Shown here: in pieces, positions 55,593 through 64,000 of the stretch
How the letters are laid out: each line of letters opens with the position of its first letter
Numbering within the stretch: the first letter of the stretch is position 1
From: Acidovorax sp. SUPP3334
Lineage (GTDB): Bacteria > Pseudomonadota > Gammaproteobacteria > Burkholderiales > Burkholderiaceae_C
Direction of reading: 5' to 3'
DNA: 64,000 bases
Assembly: GCF_030159055.1 (NCBI RefSeq)
Contig: NZ_BQXQ01000019.1
Span: 1-64,000 of the forward strand
Program-made: the position numbers and the translations under genes
Notes under the pieces: model-generated
What the model was told of the DNA's origin: nothing
The model's input: only the letters and a program-made list of their open reading frames with translations
The model's database searches: none

Positions 55593-56290
55593 GTCAAGCA
55601 TCGCCGCAACTGGAGTCCCGCATTGCCTGGTTTGGAAAGCTTCCGGGTCAAGGGGATTTTGTCGGTCGCAGAATGCCGCGTGCGGTGGGGGACGAATGGG
55701 ATGCATGGCTGAGCCGCGGCTTGGAACAGTTGCGTGCCAAAGGGTCCGGCCAGTGGGAGCCTGGGTTCATCCAGTCGCCGCTGTGGTTCTTCGTGGCCAG
55801 CCTCGGTGGAAAAACATTTCCCATCTGTGGCGTTCTTGCTCCGAGTGCAGACCGCATCGGCCGCTGCTATCCCATTACCGCCTTGGCCATCGCTTCGGAT
55901 CGTGCATGCTCCCTGGCGCCTGATTCGATGCTCGAGCGGTTCTTTTCCGGCACCCGTGAAGCCATCGTGGATGCTCGAAGGCTTGCATGGCCGGCAGACG
56001 AACTGGATGCAAAACTGACTTCGTTGCCGTGGCCGTTCAATGCCGACAAGGCGCCAGCAGTGGCGTCACCCTCAATGGCAGGCATTTTGGCGGACCTCGG
56101 ACTGAGCCCATCGCAAGGCACCGCGGCAGCAGGTGGCCGGCCCTGGGGGGTGGGTCGAGACGTATTGCGCTCCAAGCAGCCCCGCAGTGTCTGGTGGCCG
56201 GATGCCCCAGGCGGCAGTGAAATGGTGGAGCACAACGGCCCCTTCGATGAACACCTCTTCGCCCGGCTTTTCACGAAAATCGCGGTCTAG
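55574..56290 (+). CDS. tagF: Type VI secretion-associated protein TagF
   Basis: 238 residues with the TagF pattern: AWFGKLPGQGDFVGRRMP, DEWDAWLSRGL, PLWFFVASLGGKTFPICGVLAPSADRIGRCYPIT and SVWWPDAPGG. In Pseudomonas a TagF protein blocks assembly post-translationally, in some strains fused to the PppA phosphatase; here the two are separate genes in one operon. GTG 55574 has GAGG upstream and overlaps tssM by 19 bases. Confidence 0.93.
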   Translation: MSWQPLSQASPQLESRIAWFGKLPGQGDFVGRRMPRAVGDEWDAWLSRGLEQLRAKGSGQWEPGFIQSPLWFFVASLGGKTFPICGVLAPSADRIGRCYPITALAIASDRACSLAPDSMLERFFSGTREAIVDARRLAWPADELDAKLTSLPWPFNADKAPAVASPSMAGILADLGLSPSQGTAAAGGRPWGVGRDVLRSKQPRSVWWPDAPGGSEMVEHNGPFDEHLFARLFTKIAV

Positions 56291-56359
56291 AAAAGTTGGT
56301 TCCTTCATCCTTCCTCAAATAAGCAAGCGAACATATTCATGGGCGCTGACGGGTATTGA

Positions 56360-57373
56360 ATGATTGATCTTGATGCTCTGCTGGTTCCCACCGGCGACAC
56401 CCCCCCATGCGGGGAAGACCTGACGTACGACGCGGAGTTTCTCGCCCTTGAAAATGCGGCCAGCGGCAAGCCCGAGCAGCAGTTTGGTGAAACCGTGATT
56501 CCGGCGGAGCCGCCAGACTGGCGTGAGGTTGAAAAACGGTCCATCGCTCTTCTTTCTCGCACCAAAGACGTTCGGGTGGTGGCAAAGCTGTCACAGGCGC
56601 TGACGAACACGCAGGGTGTGCGAGGCCTGTCCCAGGGCGTGCAATTGATGGCTGCCGTGTTCGGCCAATACTGGGAGGAAGTCCATCCCTTGCCCGAAGA
56701 CGGCGACCATTTCATGCGAATGAATGCAGTCGCCTCTTTGAACGATGTCACTGGTCAGCTGCGTGATTTGCGGCAGCAGGACTTCCTTCGGTCGGCGGCG
56801 GGTTCCATCAATGTCCGGGATGCGGAGGCCCTGGCCCGCGGCACGGCGGCTGATGGCACTATCAAGATGTCGCTCGACCAGCTGCGTGGCGCAGTGGCCG
56901 ATGCCTGGCGGCAAGGCAACGAATCCCTGCGGGCCTGGGTGGTGGCCAACGAAGCCTTCCAGGCGATGCAGGCCGTCTTCAGGGACCGTCTGGAAGCGAG
57001 CCAGCGGCCCGACCTGGACCAGATTCAGGGATTGCTCACGGTACTCCGTGACCTGATTCCAAAAGACGCTGATGACAGTGTCGCTGCAGCATTGGCGGAA
57101 GATGCAGAAAACGGTGCTGTTGCCAGCCATGAATCGGTCTCTGCGCCCCAGGTCCAAACCGGGTTTGCATTGCGGTCACGGGCTGACGCCGTGGCAAGGT
57201 TGATGGAAATCGCTGAATTTCTGGACAAGACGGAACCGACCAACCCCGCTCCTTTGCTGATCCGGCGGGCAGTCAGATTGATGGGGCTGGATTTTCTCGA
57301 CATTCTTCGGGAGCTGTCCCCGGAAAGCGTGGCGCAGGTGGAAAATATTACCGGCGTGAAGAGCCCGCTTTGA
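56360..57373 (+). CDS. tssA: Type VI secretion cap protein TssA
   Basis: 337 residues. N-terminal ImpA_N domain: LLVPTGDTPPCGEDLTYDAEFLALE and VEKRSIALLSRTKDVRVVAKLSQALTNTQGVRGLSQGVQLM. The C-terminal NPAPLLIRRAVRLMGLDFLDILRELSP is the short TssA type found in clusters with TagJ. TssA primes sheath polymerisation. It lies 69 bases after tagF. Confidence 0.93.
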   Translation: MIDLDALLVPTGDTPPCGEDLTYDAEFLALENAASGKPEQQFGETVIPAEPPDWREVEKRSIALLSRTKDVRVVAKLSQALTNTQGVRGLSQGVQLMAAVFGQYWEEVHPLPEDGDHFMRMNAVASLNDVTGQLRDLRQQDFLRSAAGSINVRDAEALARGTAADGTIKMSLDQLRGAVADAWRQGNESLRAWVVANEAFQAMQAVFRDRLEASQRPDLDQIQGLLTVLRDLIPKDADDSVAAALAEDAENGAVASHESVSAPQVQTGFALRSRADAVARLMEIAEFLDKTEPTNPAPLLIRRAVRLMGLDFLDILRELSPESVAQVENITGVKSPL

Positions 57374-57686
57374 AAACGTTTTGTAGCATTTGAAAGCTGG
57401 ACCATGGGGATACTGACGGGATGGAGTTCTGCCAGGATACTTCGGTGTATCTGAAGTTCCCTTGATACCCAGATGTTCGCGTTTATAGGCCATGGCTATG
57501 GAGGTGGCTGAGATCACGCGGTTGAAGAACTGGGCGACCTTGGATCGCGGAGAGCATCCTGAAAATCGATGCTCCACTTTGTTGTGAATTTGTAAGTTGG
57601 TGTTTGGTGAAGTCGTTGTAATTGCAATGCCTTCACAAGAACCTACGCTCACGTTTTATAAATCCTAGGAAAAGAGAAGTTACATC
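57374..57686. other. Non-coding gap between tssA and tssB
   Basis: 313 bases without a credible gene, in an otherwise tightly packed operon. It contains short dyads (GAGCATC...GATGCTC at 57552-57574; GATAC...GTATC near 57429-57444) and is A/T-richer toward the tssB side. It probably holds a second promoter for tssB onward; no clear -35/-10 or -24/-12 was found. Confidence 0.5.
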
Positions 57687-58229
57687 ATGACACTGAGCAA
57701 AACGGGTAAGAGTGGTCAGAAATTCATTGCTCGCAATCGCGCACCACGGGTTCAGATCGAATACGACGTGGAGATCTACGGCTCAGAAAAGAAGGTGCAG
57801 ATTCCCTTCGTCATGGGGGTCATGGCCGACCTTTCCGGCAAGCCCGTGGAAGCGCTGCCAGAAATCGCAGACCGGAAGTTTCTGGAAATCGACATCGACA
57901 ACTTCGATGCGCGCATGAAGTCCATCAAACCACGCGTCTCTTTCAATGTGCCCAATACGCTGACGGGCGATGGCCGCCTGCACATCGAACTCACGTTCGA
58001 CAGCATGGAAGATTTTTCACCCGCCGCCATTGCGCGCAAGGTGGGCGCGCTCAATTCCATGTTGGAAGCGCGCACCCAACTGCACAACCTGCTGTCGTAC
58101 ATGGATGGCAAGCAAGGGGCTGAAGAACTGATCAGCAAGGTCTTGAAGGACCCTGCATTGCTCAAGTCGCTGGCGGCCATGCCCAAGCCTGCAGATACCA
58201 CCGCCGAGCCATCGGCGGACGTCAAATAA
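57687..58229 (+). CDS. tssB: Type VI secretion contractile sheath small subunit TssB
   Basis: 180 residues. Opening KFIARNRAPRVQIEYDVEIYGSEKKVQIPFVMGVMADLSG is characteristic, as are FLEIDIDNFDARMKSIKPRVSF and NTLTGDGRLHIELTFDSMEDFSP. With TssC it builds the sheath around the Hcp tube. A purine-rich AAAAGAGAAG precedes the ATG. Confidence 0.97.
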   Translation: MTLSKTGKSGQKFIARNRAPRVQIEYDVEIYGSEKKVQIPFVMGVMADLSGKPVEALPEIADRKFLEIDIDNFDARMKSIKPRVSFNVPNTLTGDGRLHIELTFDSMEDFSPAAIARKVGALNSMLEARTQLHNLLSYMDGKQGAEELISKVLKDPALLKSLAAMPKPADTTAEPSADVK

Positions 58230-58247
58230 GCGAGGAGTGACCAGACC

Positions 58248-59744
58248 ATGAACGCACGCCAAATGGAAGCGGCACCAGCCGCTCAGACGCTCGAAGGCAA
58301 TGAATTCGCTTCGTTGCTGCAAAAAGAATTCAAGCCCAAGACCGACCAGGCCCGCGAGGCCGTCGAAGCTGCGGTGCAGACGCTGGCCCAGCAAGCCCTG
58401 GCCGCCTCGGCCACGCTTTCCGACGATGCCTACCAGACGGTGCAGGCCATCATTGCGGAGATCGATCGCAAGCTGTCCGAGCAAGTCAACCAGATCATCC
58501 ACCACAGCGAGTTCCAGCAGTTGGAAGGCGCGTGGCGCGGGCTGCACCACTTGGTCCACAACACCGAAGTGGACGAGATGCTCAAGATTCGGGTAATGAA
58601 TATCTCGAAGAAGGAACTGCATCGCAACATGCGGCGCTACAAGGGCGTGGGCTGGGACCAAAGCCCCATCTTCAAGAAGGTGTACGAGGAAGAGTACGGT
58701 CAGTTCGGTGGCGAACCCTTTGGTTGCCTGGTCGGCGACTATCACTTCGATCACAGCCCGACCGATGTCGAGCTGCTGGGTGAGCTGGCCAAGGTGTCCG
58801 CTGCGGCGCATTGCCCGTTCATCGCCGGCGCATCGCCTTCCATGATGCAGATGGAGTCCTGGCAGGAGCTGGCCAATCCCCGCGACCTGACCAAGATCTT
58901 CACCAACACCGAGTACGCCGCCTGGCGCAGCTTGCGCGAGTCCGATGATTCGAAGTACATCGGCCTGGCCATGCCCCGATTCCTGGCGCGGTTGCCTTAC
59001 GGTGCGAAGACCAATCCGGTCGATGAGTTCGACTTCGAAGAAGAAACCGCCAGTGGCGACCACAGCAAGTATTGCTGGGCCAATTCGGCCTACGCCATGG
59101 CGGTGAACATCAACCGCTCCTTCAAGTACTACGGATGGTGCACTTCCATTCGGGGCGTGGAGTCTGGCGGGGCGGTGGACAACCTGCCGGCGCACACGTT
59201 CCCGACGGACGATGGCGGCGTGGACATGAAGTGCCCGACGGAAATCGCCATCAGCGACCGCCGCGAAGCCGAGCTGGCCAAGAACGGTTTCATGCCGCTA
59301 GTACACCGCAAGAACTCCGATGTGGCCGCCTTCATCGGTGCGCAGTCGTTGAACAAGCCTGCCGAGTACTACGATGCCGACGCCACGGCCAACGCCAACC
59401 TGTCGGCGCGTCTGCCTTACATGTTCGCATGCTGCCGTTTCGCGCATTACCTCAAGTGCATCGTGCGCGACAAGATCGGTTCGTTCAAAGAGCGTTCCGA
59501 CATGGAGCTCTGGCTCAACGACTGGATCATGAACTACGTCGATGGCGACCCAGCCAATTCGTCGCAGGAAACGAAGGCACGCAAGCCCCTGGCGGCTGCC
59601 GAAGTGCAAGTGGAAGAAGTCGAGGGCAACCCTGGCTACTACACCTCCAAGTTCTTCCTTCGCCCGCATTACCAGCTCGAAGGCCTGACGGTTTCGCTGC
59701 GTCTGGTGTCCAAGCTGCCTTCCGTCAAGCAAGCCGGCAATTGA
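58248..59744 (+). CDS. tssC: Type VI secretion contractile sheath large subunit TssC
   Basis: 498 residues. Family blocks: FQQLEGAWRGLHHLVHNTEVDEMLKIRVMNISKKEL, GEPFGCLVGDYHFDH-type GGEPFGCLVGDYHFD, FIAGASPSMMQMESW, RFLARLPYGAKTNPVDEFDFEE and CRFAHYLKCIVRDKIGSF. The C-terminal FFLRPHYQLEGLTVSLRLVSKLP contacts TssB. Separated by 18 bases from tssB. Confidence 0.98.
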   Translation: MNARQMEAAPAAQTLEGNEFASLLQKEFKPKTDQAREAVEAAVQTLAQQALAASATLSDDAYQTVQAIIAEIDRKLSEQVNQIIHHSEFQQLEGAWRGLHHLVHNTEVDEMLKIRVMNISKKELHRNMRRYKGVGWDQSPIFKKVYEEEYGQFGGEPFGCLVGDYHFDHSPTDVELLGELAKVSAAAHCPFIAGASPSMMQMESWQELANPRDLTKIFTNTEYAAWRSLRESDDSKYIGLAMPRFLARLPYGAKTNPVDEFDFEEETASGDHSKYCWANSAYAMAVNINRSFKYYGWCTSIRGVESGGAVDNLPAHTFPTDDGGVDMKCPTEIAISDRREAELAKNGFMPLVHRKNSDVAAFIGAQSLNKPAEYYDADATANANLSARLPYMFACCRFAHYLKCIVRDKIGSFKERSDMELWLNDWIMNYVDGDPANSSQETKARKPLAAAEVQVEEVEGNPGYYTSKFFLRPHYQLEGLTVSLRLVSKLPSVKQAGN

Positions 59745-59812
59745 GCGTTCGTGCGCTGGGAGAAGGGGTTTTTACCCTGCTTCCCTGCGCACTCCGTTGC
59801 TGACTTTTCAGG

Positions 59813-59834
59813 TGGCGCCTTCAGCCTGGCGCCA
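59813..59834 (+). promoter_or_regulatory. Hairpin in the tssC-tagJ gap
   Basis: TGGCGCC and GGCGCCA arms (7 bp) with an 8-base loop lie 69-90 bases after the tssC stop, in a 193-base gap; an AGGGG TTTTT ACCCT hairpin precedes it. There is no T tract, so a terminator is unlikely; an RNA-stabilising element for the abundant tssBC message is possible. Confidence 0.35.
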
Positions 59835-59937
59835 TTTCGTATTGCGGGGTGGCGTCGCTCCTGCGCTGCCACCATTTCTGATGGAGCAACGGCGGCGCCT
59901 GCCTCCACGCTCCCATCGTTCAAGACCGATCCGTCCC

Positions 59938-60717
59938 ATGATCTTCGATTCCAAGCTTCCGCTGGACACGCAACTGAGTTCCTTGAAGGATGCCATTCGC
60001 AAAGACCCGGCGGATGCATCCCTGCGCGTCTTCTACTTCCAGATGCTGGTGCTGTTCGGTGAATGGCAGAAGGCGCTCGACCAGCTCCAGATCTGCGCTC
60101 AGCTGGACAGCAAGACCGCCCCCATGGCCAAGGCCTATCGGGAGGTGATTCTTTGCGAAGTCGCTCGGCGCGACGTGTTCGCCGGCAAACGCACCCCACA
60201 GGTCCTGGGTGACCCCTCCGCCTGGCTGGGCTGGATGGTCGAGGCGCTCAAATGCGCGGCAGATGGCCAGCACGACAAGGCGGCGCAATTGCGCAGCAGC
60301 GCTTTCGAAGAAGCGCCTGGCTCAGCGGGCGAACTGGACGGCAGTCCTTTCGAATGGTTGGCTGATTCCGACGCGCGGCTGGGACCGGTTTGCGAGCTCT
60401 ACGCCAATGGTGGCTATTACTGGGTGCCTTTCACGGCGGTCCAGCAGATCAATTTCGAGAAGCCTCAGGATTTGCGCGATCTGGTCTGGTCGGCCTGCGA
60501 GATCACGCTGGTCAATGGCGGCCAGATGCTCGGGTTCATTCCCACCCGGTATCCCGGCTCGGAAAGCGCTGGTTCCGATGGCGTGCGCCTGTCGCGCACC
60601 ACCGAATGGACCGAACTGGGTCAAGAGCAGGTTTCCGGACTCGGCCAGCGCGTCTGGATCTCCGATCAGGCCGATCACGCGCTGCTGGACGTACGCCGGA
60701 TCCAGTTCTCGGCCTGA
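59938..60717 (+). CDS. tagJ: Type VI secretion accessory protein TagJ (ImpE/SciE)
   Basis: 259 residues. N-terminal helical part LSSLKDAIRKDPADASLRVFYFQMLVLFGEWQKALDQLQICAQLD is diagnostic of ImpE/SciE; the C-terminal domain has LYANGGYYWVPFTAVQQINFEKPQDLRDLVWSACEITLVNG and MLGFIPTRYPGSE. TagJ binds the TssB N-terminus and modulates sheath turnover. ATG 59938 is chosen; the longer open frame upstream is not family-like. The stop overlaps the tssE start. Confidence 0.94.
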   Translation: MIFDSKLPLDTQLSSLKDAIRKDPADASLRVFYFQMLVLFGEWQKALDQLQICAQLDSKTAPMAKAYREVILCEVARRDVFAGKRTPQVLGDPSAWLGWMVEALKCAADGQHDKAAQLRSSAFEEAPGSAGELDGSPFEWLADSDARLGPVCELYANGGYYWVPFTAVQQINFEKPQDLRDLVWSACEITLVNGGQMLGFIPTRYPGSESAGSDGVRLSRTTEWTELGQEQVSGLGQRVWISDQADHALLDVRRIQFSA

Positions 60718-61265
60718 TGGATTCGAGGCAGTTCCGTCCCATGGCGACCACGCGGCCCAACGACAATTTCGGCAACGGAAAAGACCGTCTTCAGCCGGCC
60801 TTGCTCGACCGGTTGACAGACCACGAGCCCACCAAGCGCACCGAACGCGCCGATGCCGTCTATGTCACCGAGGCGCGCCTGCGCCAAGCCCTGTTGCGGG
60901 ATTTGAACTGGTTGCTCAATGCTTCCGACGCGACATCGCACATCGATTTCGAGGGCCTTCCCGAAGCCGAGCGATCCGTCCTCAACTACGGTATGACGCC
61001 GCTGGCGGGGCAATTGCTCTCCGAACTGGACTGGAAGGACATCGAGAAGGCCATTCTCCGGTCCATCCTCGCCCATGAGCCACGCATCCTGCGCGACACG
61101 CTGGTGGTCGCACTCGCGCCGTCCAGCAAATTGTTCAGCCACCACAACACCCTGCAGTTCGAAATCCGCTGCCAGTTCTGGTCGGCGCCGTATCCGCTGG
61201 AGCTGCTGCTCAAGACCAGTCTCGACCTGGAAACAGGGCAGGTGGTCGTCTCTGATTTACGGTGA
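60717..61265 (+). CDS. tssE: Type VI secretion baseplate subunit TssE (gp25-like)
   Basis: 182 residues. LQPALLDRLTDHEPTKRTER then LRQALLRDLNWLLNA, and the gp25 core VLNYGMTPLAGQLLSELDWKDIEKAILRSILAHEPRIL. TssE joins TssF and TssG in the baseplate wedge. ATG 60717 overlaps the tagJ stop (TGATG); ATG 60741 with GAGG upstream is an alternative start that removes 8 residues. Confidence 0.95.
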   Translation: MDSRQFRPMATTRPNDNFGNGKDRLQPALLDRLTDHEPTKRTERADAVYVTEARLRQALLRDLNWLLNASDATSHIDFEGLPEAERSVLNYGMTPLAGQLLSELDWKDIEKAILRSILAHEPRILRDTLVVALAPSSKLFSHHNTLQFEIRCQFWSAPYPLELLLKTSLDLETGQVVVSDLR

Positions 61266-61331
61266 AGTGATCCAGGCCATGCATCTTTGCGCAATCCGAA
61301 CGGGTGATGACGTCGTGAAGGGCGTTGCCCG

Positions 61332-63206
61332 ATGAACCCGCGTCTGGTCGAGTACTACAACCGCGAGCTCAGCTACCTGCGTGAACTGGGCGCCGAGTTC
61401 GCTGCCGCCTTTCCCAAGGTGGCAGGCCGCCTGTCGATTCGCGAACTGGAAGTGGCCGATCCTTACGTCGAGCGATTGCTCGAGGGATTCAGCTTCCTGA
61501 CCGCCCGCATCCAGATGAAGATGGACGCGGAGTTCCCGCGCCTGTCGCAGCGCATTCTGGAAATGGTCTGCCCGCACTACCTGGCGCCTACACCGTCCAT
61601 GGTGGTGGTGCAGATGGAGCCGAGTGCCAGCGAAGGCAGCCTGGCCGATGGCTACACGCTGCCCGTGGGCAGCGTGCTGCGGGCCCGCAAGACCGCGCAA
61701 GAGCAGACGCCGTGCGATTTCCGCACCGGCCACGAGCTCACGCTCTGGCCCATCGACCTGACCCATGCACGGCTGGGCGGCCCTCCGCTCGACCTGCCCT
61801 TGTCGCGCCTGCGTTTGCCCGAAGAGCCGGCCGGACACCTGCGCATCGATCTTTCGACGCGCGGCGCGCTGAGGTTCTGCGACCTGCGCATGGCCCGTCT
61901 GGACGTGCACATTTCCGCGGGCGATGCGGTGGCGTCGCACCTGCAGGAGCTGATCCACGAATCGCTGATCGGCATCGTCGTCCATGATGCGCAGGATCCT
62001 TCGCGCGTCTGGGCGCATCTGCCGGCCGAGGCGCTGCAGGCCGAAGGCTATGAGCAGTCGCAAGCGCTGCTGCCTTACTCGCACCGCAGTTTTCAGGGGC
62101 ACCGGTTGCTCCACGAGTATTTCGCGTTTCCGGCGCGTTTTCGTTTCTTTTCGGTGCGCGATTTGCGCGCAGCCTTCGCCAAGGCCGAGACGAAGAACGT
62201 GGCCATCACCCTGCTGCTGCGCCGTGCGCAGCCGAGCCTGGAAGCGCAGGTCGATCGGCACAAGTTTCTGCTGCACTGCGTGCCTGCCATCAACTTGTTC
62301 GAACGTCCCGCCGACCGGATCCATGTGGCGCCGAATGTCAACGAGTACCACGTGGTTCCCGATCGCACGCGCCCGCGCGACTTCGAGGTCTATAGCGTTC
62401 TGGGTGTCACCGGGCATCGCGAAGGCCAGCTCAACGATCGCGAGTTCGTGCCGTTGTTTTCATCGATCCACGGCATCCGGTCGAGCGACCAGGCTTACTT
62501 TGCAGCACGCCGGGAGCCGAGGCTTTTCTCCGAGCATGCAGCGCGCTTCGGTCCCCGCACCCAGTACCTGGGCAGTGAGGTTTTCATTTCGCTGGTCGAT
62601 CAGCGGGAGGCTCCGTTCTCCGACGACCTCAAGCAACTCAGCGTCCGTACGCTGTGCACCAACCGCGATCTGCCGTTGCTGATGGGTGGGCGCAGCAGCG
62701 AAGGCGACTTCACCACGGTGGAGTCGGTCCCGGTGGACCGCGTCCGCACGGTGGCGGGGCCCACGCGGCCCACATCGAGCGTGGCCGAAAACGAAATCAC
62801 CTGGCGCCTCATTTCGCACCTGTCGCTGAACTATCTGGCGATGACGGACCTGTCGGAGGAGGAGGGCGCGGCGACGTTGCGTGACCTGCTTCGCCTCTAC
62901 CTCGATCTGGGCGACAAGGATTTGTCGGGCCAGGTGTCCAGCATCAAGGGGCTGGGTATCTCGGCCATCACCCGCCGGCTGCCGCAGCACGGGCAACTCG
63001 TGTATGGCCGGGGCGTGGGGGTGGCGGTCGGCGTGGACGAAAGCTCCCTGGCCGGCGTCAGCCCCTGGCCGCTGATGGCGGTGTTGGAGCGGTTTTTCGC
63101 CCGGCATGTGGGCGTGAACAGCTATACCGAATTGGCCCTCGATTCGCGCCAGCGGGGCCGGATCGCGCAGTGGCGCGTGCGGCCTGGACAAAGGCCCTGC
63201 ACATGA
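61332..63206 (+). CDS. tssF: Type VI secretion baseplate subunit TssF
   Basis: 624 residues. MNPRLVEYYNRELSYLRELGAEFAAAFPKVAGRLSI is the standard TssF start; DPYVERLLEGFSFLTARIQMKMDAEFPRLSQRILEMVCPHYLAPTPSM and NEITWRLISHLSLNYLAMTD follow, with the C-terminal FFARHVGVNSYTELAL. Wedge component that carries the baseplate. The stop overlaps the tssG start. Confidence 0.97.
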   Translation: MNPRLVEYYNRELSYLRELGAEFAAAFPKVAGRLSIRELEVADPYVERLLEGFSFLTARIQMKMDAEFPRLSQRILEMVCPHYLAPTPSMVVVQMEPSASEGSLADGYTLPVGSVLRARKTAQEQTPCDFRTGHELTLWPIDLTHARLGGPPLDLPLSRLRLPEEPAGHLRIDLSTRGALRFCDLRMARLDVHISAGDAVASHLQELIHESLIGIVVHDAQDPSRVWAHLPAEALQAEGYEQSQALLPYSHRSFQGHRLLHEYFAFPARFRFFSVRDLRAAFAKAETKNVAITLLLRRAQPSLEAQVDRHKFLLHCVPAINLFERPADRIHVAPNVNEYHVVPDRTRPRDFEVYSVLGVTGHREGQLNDREFVPLFSSIHGIRSSDQAYFAARREPRLFSEHAARFGPRTQYLGSEVFISLVDQREAPFSDDLKQLSVRTLCTNRDLPLLMGGRSSEGDFTTVESVPVDRVRTVAGPTRPTSSVAENEITWRLISHLSLNYLAMTDLSEEEGAATLRDLLRLYLDLGDKDLSGQVSSIKGLGISAITRRLPQHGQLVYGRGVGVAVGVDESSLAGVSPWPLMAVLERFFARHVGVNSYTELALDSRQRGRIAQWRVRPGQRPCT

Positions 63207-64000
63207 GCCAGTTGCCCACGCTCGGCGGGGGCGAAGGCCGGGATGCACGCAGCCCGCAGGCGCCCGACAGCGCTGGCGTGGCGCGCTTTTGGCAAAAGCT
63301 GAAGGCCAACCCGCACGAGTTCGACCTGTTCTTCACGCTGCGGCTGCTGCAGGCGCGCCAGCCTGGCCTCCCCCGGTTCGGCCGAGCGCTGCGGCCGCAG
63401 GCTGAATCACTGCGGCTGGGGCAGGACCCTTCGCTGGCGTTTGCGCCAGCCACCTTGGCCGAAGTGCTGCCGGCGACGGCGGGCCAGCCCGAACGGCTGA
63501 TGGTGTGGAATTTCGGGCTCTACGGACCCAACGGGCCGATGCCCACGCACCTGACGGAATACGTGCGCGAGCGGCTGCGGCAGTACGACGACCCCACGCT
63601 CGCCCGTTTTTCGGACATCTTTCACCACCGGCTGCTGCTGCTGTTCTTCCGCGCCTGGTCGGACCCGCAGCCGACCACCTCGCTGGACCGCGCGGGCGAC
63701 GACGCGTTCGGGCGACATGTGCGCAGCCTGGTCGGCTTGGGCGAGCCGACGCAAATGGGCCGTGATGCGGTGCCCGACCATGCCAAGCAATACATGGCGG
63801 GGCACCTGACGCGCTGGACACGCAACCCCGAAGGCCTGATGGCCGCGATTCGCGTGTACTTCGGCGTGCCGGTGGAGCTGATCGAATACACCTTGCACTA
63901 CCTTGAGCTGGAGCCCCGCCAGCAGACCCGGCTTTCGCGCAACGCCTGCAATTCGCAACTGGGTGTGGACACCGTGGTCGGAAGCCGCGTGCCCGATGCG
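63203..64000 (+). CDS. tssG: Type VI secretion baseplate subunit TssG (partial at right edge)
   Basis: An open frame from ATG 63203 (overlapping the tssF stop, ATGA) runs off the window after 266 codons. Family features: ARFWQKLKANPHEFDLFFTLRLLQA, LRLGQDPSLAFAPATLA, NFGLYGPNGPMPTHLTEYVRER and LLLFFRAWSDPQPT, and the later AIRVYFGVPVELIEY. Intact TssG is about 330-370 residues, so about 80 more are expected beyond the edge. TssH (ClpV), VgrG and PAAR are likely next, outside the window. Confidence 0.95.
   Translation, partial: MSQLPTLGGGEGRDARSPQAPDSAGVARFWQKLKANPHEFDLFFTLRLLQARQPGLPRFGRALRPQAESLRLGQDPSLAFAPATLAEVLPATAGQPERLMVWNFGLYGPNGPMPTHLTEYVRERLRQYDDPTLARFSDIFHHRLLLLFFRAWSDPQPTTSLDRAGDDAFGRHVRSLVGLGEPTQMGRDAVPDHAKQYMAGHLTRWTRNPEGLMAAIRVYFGVPVELIEYTLHYLELEPRQQTRLSRNACNSQLGVDTVVGSRVPDA

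Noticed and set aside
57374-57686. Sigma-54 promoter for tssB
   Set aside because: TGGTGA...TTGTAA near 57616-57632 has a GG but no GC at the -12 position with correct spacing.

Overview
The window looks like a chromosomal segment of a high-GC betaproteobacterium of the family Comamonadaceae, most likely Acidovorax, Paracidovorax or a close relative. The support is the content and style of the housekeeping genes (coq7, ilvA, guaB-guaA, smpB-ratA-rnfH), the paired cyanophycin synthetases with their associated exporter, and several copies of a palindromic AGCTAT...ATAGCA intergenic repeat that is familiar from this family. The assignment rests on recognition, not on a search.

Region 1 (1-7.1 kb): the end of an IS481-type element cuts a porin gene. 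An intact porin follows, then coq7, an OsmC-family gene, a small candidate RNA or attenuator, ilvA, and the cobalamin genes cobS and cobC. Region 2 (6.6-20.9 kb) is a type II secretion locus. gspC is divergent from gspG-H-I-J-K-L-M-N-D-E, and gspF is separated from the rest by a truncated CZB-domain gene, an IS630-family element and a luciferase-like oxidoreductase. GspE lacks the usual tetracysteine zinc module.

Region 3 (20.9-34 kb): a 5'-nucleotidase, an EF-hand protein and a hypothetical gene lead into a cyanophycin locus. It has a DUF1854-type gene and an ABC exporter on one strand, and cphA', cphA and creA on the other. A second, unrelated IS630-family element has landed in a copy of the repeat just after creA. 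A 3-hydroxyisobutyryl-CoA hydrolase-like gene follows.

Region 4 (34-41.2 kb): an anti-sigma factor, an ECF sigma factor and a small lipoprotein; smpB divergent from ratA-rnfH; a DUF4124 gene; guaB and guaA.

Region 5 (41.3-64 kb) is a type VI secretion cluster. hcp is on the minus strand. On the plus strand run a Ser/Thr kinase, two TssQ-like genes, tagH (FHA), a PP2C phosphatase, tssJ, K, L, M, tagF, tssA, a 313-bp gap, tssB, C, tagJ, tssE, F and tssG, which runs off the right edge. The ClpV ATPase, VgrG and PAAR are not in the window. The kinase, phosphatase and FHA genes point to threonine-phosphorylation control of assembly. Two neighbouring genes share PEGA and TssQ-like modules in a mosaic pattern that merits attention.

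No rRNA, tRNA or CRISPR array was seen.
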